This document shows, piece by piece, positions 5,394 to 7,213 of a stretch of DNA of 7,213 nucleotides; position 1 is the first letter of the stretch; every line of letters begins with the position of its first letter. Under the pieces are notes generated by a model. The model saw only the letters and a program-made list of their open reading frames with translations. It was not told where the DNA came from and did not search any database. Both the position numbers and the translations under genes were made by a program. This DNA is from an uncultured Collinsella sp. Its GTDB lineage: Bacteria > Actinomycetota > Coriobacteriia > Coriobacteriales > Coriobacteriaceae. The stretch lies in the NCBI GenBank assembly GCA_900549275.1, contig URNU01000067.1:1-7213 (forward strand). Reading direction: 5' to 3'.

Positions 5394-5430
5394 CGGTTGG
5401 CTGCCGGCGGAAGCTCCGTTCACGATTTTT
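5386..5430 (+). terminator. Weak candidate terminator after the XRE-like gene
   Basis: GTGA plus ACGG at the end of the coding sequence can pair with CCGTTCAC (5416-5423) with a 4-nt bulge. A run of five T (5426-5430) follows after GA. The stem is imperfect and the loop is long, so this is a tentative call. Confidence 0.25.
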
Positions 5431-5437
5431 AGAACGT

Positions 5438-5473
5438 GCAGGGCACGGGCGTCATGGGGCGTCCGTGCCCTGC
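5438..5473 (+). repeat. Strong hairpin immediately upstream of the kinase start
   Basis: GCAGGGCACGGGCG (5438-5451) pairs with CGTCCGTGCCCTGC (5460-5473) over 14 bp with one G-U pair and an 8-nt loop (TCATGGGG). It is very GC-rich and ends only 6 nt before the first ATG of the kinase ORF (5480). There is no T-run after it (GCTATTATGG follows), so as a terminator it would be of the U-less kind. Otherwise it is a leader structure that restricts kinase translation. Confidence 0.6.
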
Positions 5474-5488
5474 GCTATTATGGACGCC

Positions 5489-6880
5489 ATGGATACTCAG
5501 AGCCCAACATATTCCGATGATGAGCTGACCGCCGCGCTCGCCGGACACCTGGCGTCACTTGAGCGTGATGACAGCTATCGCGTAGGCCGCGTGCTCAAGC
5601 ACTCCGACGTCGAGACGACCGAGCTCGTATACTTTGAGGGCTCTGGCGGAGGATCTCTTGGCCCCTTTGTTCGCAAGCGCATCGACGCGTCGGCCCAGAT
5701 TGGCGGAGCGTATGAACGCCTGTTTGCGGCCCAACGTGCCGGGCGACGTTACGAGCACTTGCCTCGGATTGTCGATTGCCACCACGTGGGCGACGAGCTT
5801 TGCGTGGTCATGGAATACATCGAAGGTGAAACGCTTGGGGCCCTGGTGGGGCGTTTGGGTGCGACGCCCGATTATGCTTGTGAGCTGTTTGGCACCCTTT
5901 GTGATGCAGCTGCGGAGCTCCATGCCGGCTTTGCGTCGGCGGGGGAGATGGCTGCGCCGGTGATCCATCGCGATCTAAAGCCCTCGAATATCATCGTGTC
6001 GGGCGCGAACTATACGCCCGATACAGGCATGACGTTTTCATCGCTGGTGATTATCGACTTGGGAATCGCTCGCGTGTGGCGTGAGGGAGCCGATGCCGAT
6101 ACCGTTAAGTTTGGCACGCGACCCTATGCGCCACCCGAGCAGTACGGTTTTGGCCAGACGAGCGTGCGCAGCGATGTCTATGCGCTCGGCGCCCTGCTGT
6201 TCTTTTGTCTGACGGGGGCCGACCCCAAGCCGGGTCGGGACATGCGCGAGCAATGCGAGGCATGTGACGTCTCCGCCTCGCTTGCCGATGTTATTTGCAT
6301 GGCGATGGCACTCGATCCGGACAAGCGCTTTGCAAGCGCGAAGGCACTAGGGCACGCTGCACGCGCATCGTATGCGTTGTCCGCACCGACGCCATCGTCC
6401 GCGCCGAATGCTGCTTCCTTTCAAGAGCCTCCAGAGCGGCGAGTTGTGTACCCTGATTCCGTGCTCCCCGCAGATCAGTCTCGGGGTGGATTGCCGTTGG
6501 TGCCTGAGCGTCCGAGTTTACTCTCCCGCATTCCCGACACCATTGGGCGCATTTGGAACGCATTCGTCTATCTTTCGCTACTTGTTTTCTTTGCCGGAAG
6601 CCATGTCGCCGTTTTTCATCCCACGGGCGCCAACCAAAACTACCCGATGTGGTTTCTCGCGATTGAGTATTTTATCTTCGTCGACGGTCTCGTAGTGCTC
6701 ATTCATTTTGTGATGCTCGATAAACGCCGCCTTCGCCGGCGGTTTGAGCTACTCGATAGATATCGCGGTAAAAAGCTTGCAAAGCTCTGGCTCAAGGCCA
6801 TGGGTGTGCTCTTGTTGGCAATGATTATCATTGTTGCCATCGCAAACGCGACTGGTGTCGTCGATACCTCCGTCGCGTAA
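5489..6880 (+). CDS. Membrane-anchored serine/threonine protein kinase
   Basis: This 463-residue protein has an N-terminal Hanks-type kinase domain (about 25-295) and a C-terminal membrane part. Visible motifs, numbered from the ATG at 5489, are the probable VAIK-type K63 in FVRKR, hinge VVMEYIEGETLG (107-117), catalytic loop HRDLKPSN (160-167), DLG in place of DFG (190-192), and activation and APE region GTRPYAPPEQYG (209-220). SDVYALGALLFFCLTG (228-243) and LDPDKRF (275-281) follow. The glycine-rich loop is poor: VGRVLKHSDVETTELVY lacks GxGxxG. A Pro/Ser/Ala-rich linker (about 298-345) leads to hydrophobic segments at about 358-376, 388-410 and 437-453, with a basic loop DKRRLRRRFE between the last two. 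No PASTA domains are present. Starts at GTG 5465, ATG 5480 and ATG 5489 are all in frame and none has a Shine-Dalgarno. A TATTAT at 5476-5481 would place transcription start on the 5489 ATG. Confidence 0.9.
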   Translation: MDTQSPTYSDDELTAALAGHLASLERDDSYRVGRVLKHSDVETTELVYFEGSGGGSLGPFVRKRIDASAQIGGAYERLFAAQRAGRRYEHLPRIVDCHHVGDELCVVMEYIEGETLGALVGRLGATPDYACELFGTLCDAAAELHAGFASAGEMAAPVIHRDLKPSNIIVSGANYTPDTGMTFSSLVIIDLGIARVWREGADADTVKFGTRPYAPPEQYGFGQTSVRSDVYALGALLFFCLTGADPKPGRDMREQCEACDVSASLADVICMAMALDPDKRFASAKALGHAARASYALSAPTPSSAPNAASFQEPPERRVVYPDSVLPADQSRGGLPLVPERPSLLSRIPDTIGRIWNAFVYLSLLVFFAGSHVAVFHPTGANQNYPMWFLAIEYFIFVDGLVVLIHFVMLDKRRLRRRFELLDRYRGKKLAKLWLKAMGVLLLAMIIIVAIANATGVVDTSVA

Positions 6881-6909
6881 AAGAAAAAGGGCCCCGATTG
6901 GGGCCCTTT
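6881..6909. terminator. Bidirectional intrinsic terminator between convergent genes
   Basis: AAAGGGCCCC (6886-6895), loop GATT and GGGGCCCTTT (6900-6909) form a perfect 10-bp stem. On the reverse strand the stem is followed by TTTTTCTTTT, an excellent U tract for the cell-wall hydrolase gene that ends at 6920. On the forward strand only TTT follows, so it is a weaker terminator for the kinase gene that ends at 6880. Confidence 0.88.
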
Positions 6910-6919
6910 GACGTTAATC

Positions 6920-7213
6920 TTAGATGCGGTTCATCTGGGCTGCAACCTTGTTGTACCAGTCCTGCCACGTGGGCGGGCAGTACTTTTTGGCGGCTGCTGG
7001 GGTAAGCGTGGAGCCATAGTTGGCGCCAAGGTAGGCAACGTGGGCAGAGACGCCCTCGCTCCAGCTACCAAAGCTCCGCCAGCCGCCGCCACGGGCGCTC
7101 CAGCCCCAGGCGTTATAGGAGCCGGCACAGTAGAGGCCCTTGCTGCTCTCGACGCAGGCGATGGCGGGGGACCAACGGGGGTCAACACCGGTGTTCCAGG
7201 CTGCGACGGCAAA
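6920..7213 (-). CDS. C-terminal end of a cell-wall hydrolase (lytic transglycosylase or glucosaminidase-like), 5' end outside window
   Basis: The reverse strand is open from the right edge to a TAA at 6922-6920, giving 97 residues. The visible part contains WSPAIACVESSKG, with a Glu-Ser-Ser of the type seen around the catalytic Glu of lysozyme-fold transglycosylases. It then has YNAWGW, WRSFGSWSEGVSAHVAYL and a C-terminal TLTPAAAKKYCPPTWQDWYN. This Trp-rich pattern matches the C-terminal peptidoglycan-cleaving domain of secreted hydrolases in gut Actinobacteria and Firmicutes; the exact bond cut cannot be told from here. The signal peptide and any other domains would lie beyond the window. 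The gene converges on the kinase gene and ends in the shared terminator 10 nt downstream. A different reverse-strand frame at 6931-7212 is a low-complexity Pro/Ala shadow. Confidence 0.8.
   Translation of the reverse strand, partial: FAVAAWNTGVDPRWSPAIACVESSKGLYCAGSYNAWGWSARGGGWRSFGSWSEGVSAHVAYLGANYGSTLTPAAAKKYCPPTWQDWYNKVAAQMNRI

Noticed and set aside
6931..7212. Reverse-strand ORF of 93 codons rich in Pro and Ala
   Set aside because: It is an out-of-frame shadow. The neighbouring reverse frame ending at 6920 gives a recognisable cell-wall hydrolase tail followed by a terminator.

Overview
The window looks like part of a GC-rich chromosome from a gut actinobacterium of the Coriobacteriia; Collinsella is my best guess. 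That guess rests on overall base and codon use, the clade of LysA present, and the Trp-rich cell-wall hydrolase tail at the right edge. No rRNA, tRNA, insertion sequence, phage module or CRISPR array is visible.

Left part (1-1990). A reverse-strand ORF starts at 1610 and runs off the left edge with no stop. Its first ~428 codons encode diaminopimelate decarboxylase (LysA). A charged helical linker of about 45 residues follows, then the N-terminus of 4-hydroxy-tetrahydrodipicolinate synthase (DapA) in the same frame. The last and the first committed steps of the lysine pathway are therefore joined in one reading frame. A good internal Shine-Dalgarno sits just before the DapA methionine, so separate DapA translation is also possible. 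A lysine riboswitch (1682-1838, reverse strand) precedes the ORF and confirms the pathway. Diverging from it is an M20D amidohydrolase (1989-3176) with its own promoter; it may be an N-acetyl-diaminopimelate deacetylase or a more general N-acyl-amino-acid hydrolase.

Middle (3177-4225). A HigB-type toxin (3278-3559) and an overlapping HigA antitoxin (3531-3872) are followed at once by a small membrane protein (3902-4225). The toxin promoter region holds a perfect -10 box, an SOS-box-like sequence and two inverted repeats.

Right part (4226-6880). A lipoprotein (4390-4932) lies behind a perfect 14-bp inverted repeat whose 3' arm contains its ribosome binding site. Next come a small XRE-like DNA-binding protein (4971-5393) and a membrane-anchored Ser/Thr kinase (5489-6880) preceded by a strong hairpin. 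These three same-strand genes may form a small envelope-sensing or signalling unit; this is inference from order only. A hairpin at 6881-6909 separates the kinase from a convergent, 5'-truncated cell-wall hydrolase gene (6920-7213, reverse strand).

The observations most worth following are the LysA-DapA fusion under a lysine riboswitch, the ribosome-site-sequestering hairpin before the lipoprotein gene, and the possible SOS control of the toxin-antitoxin operon.
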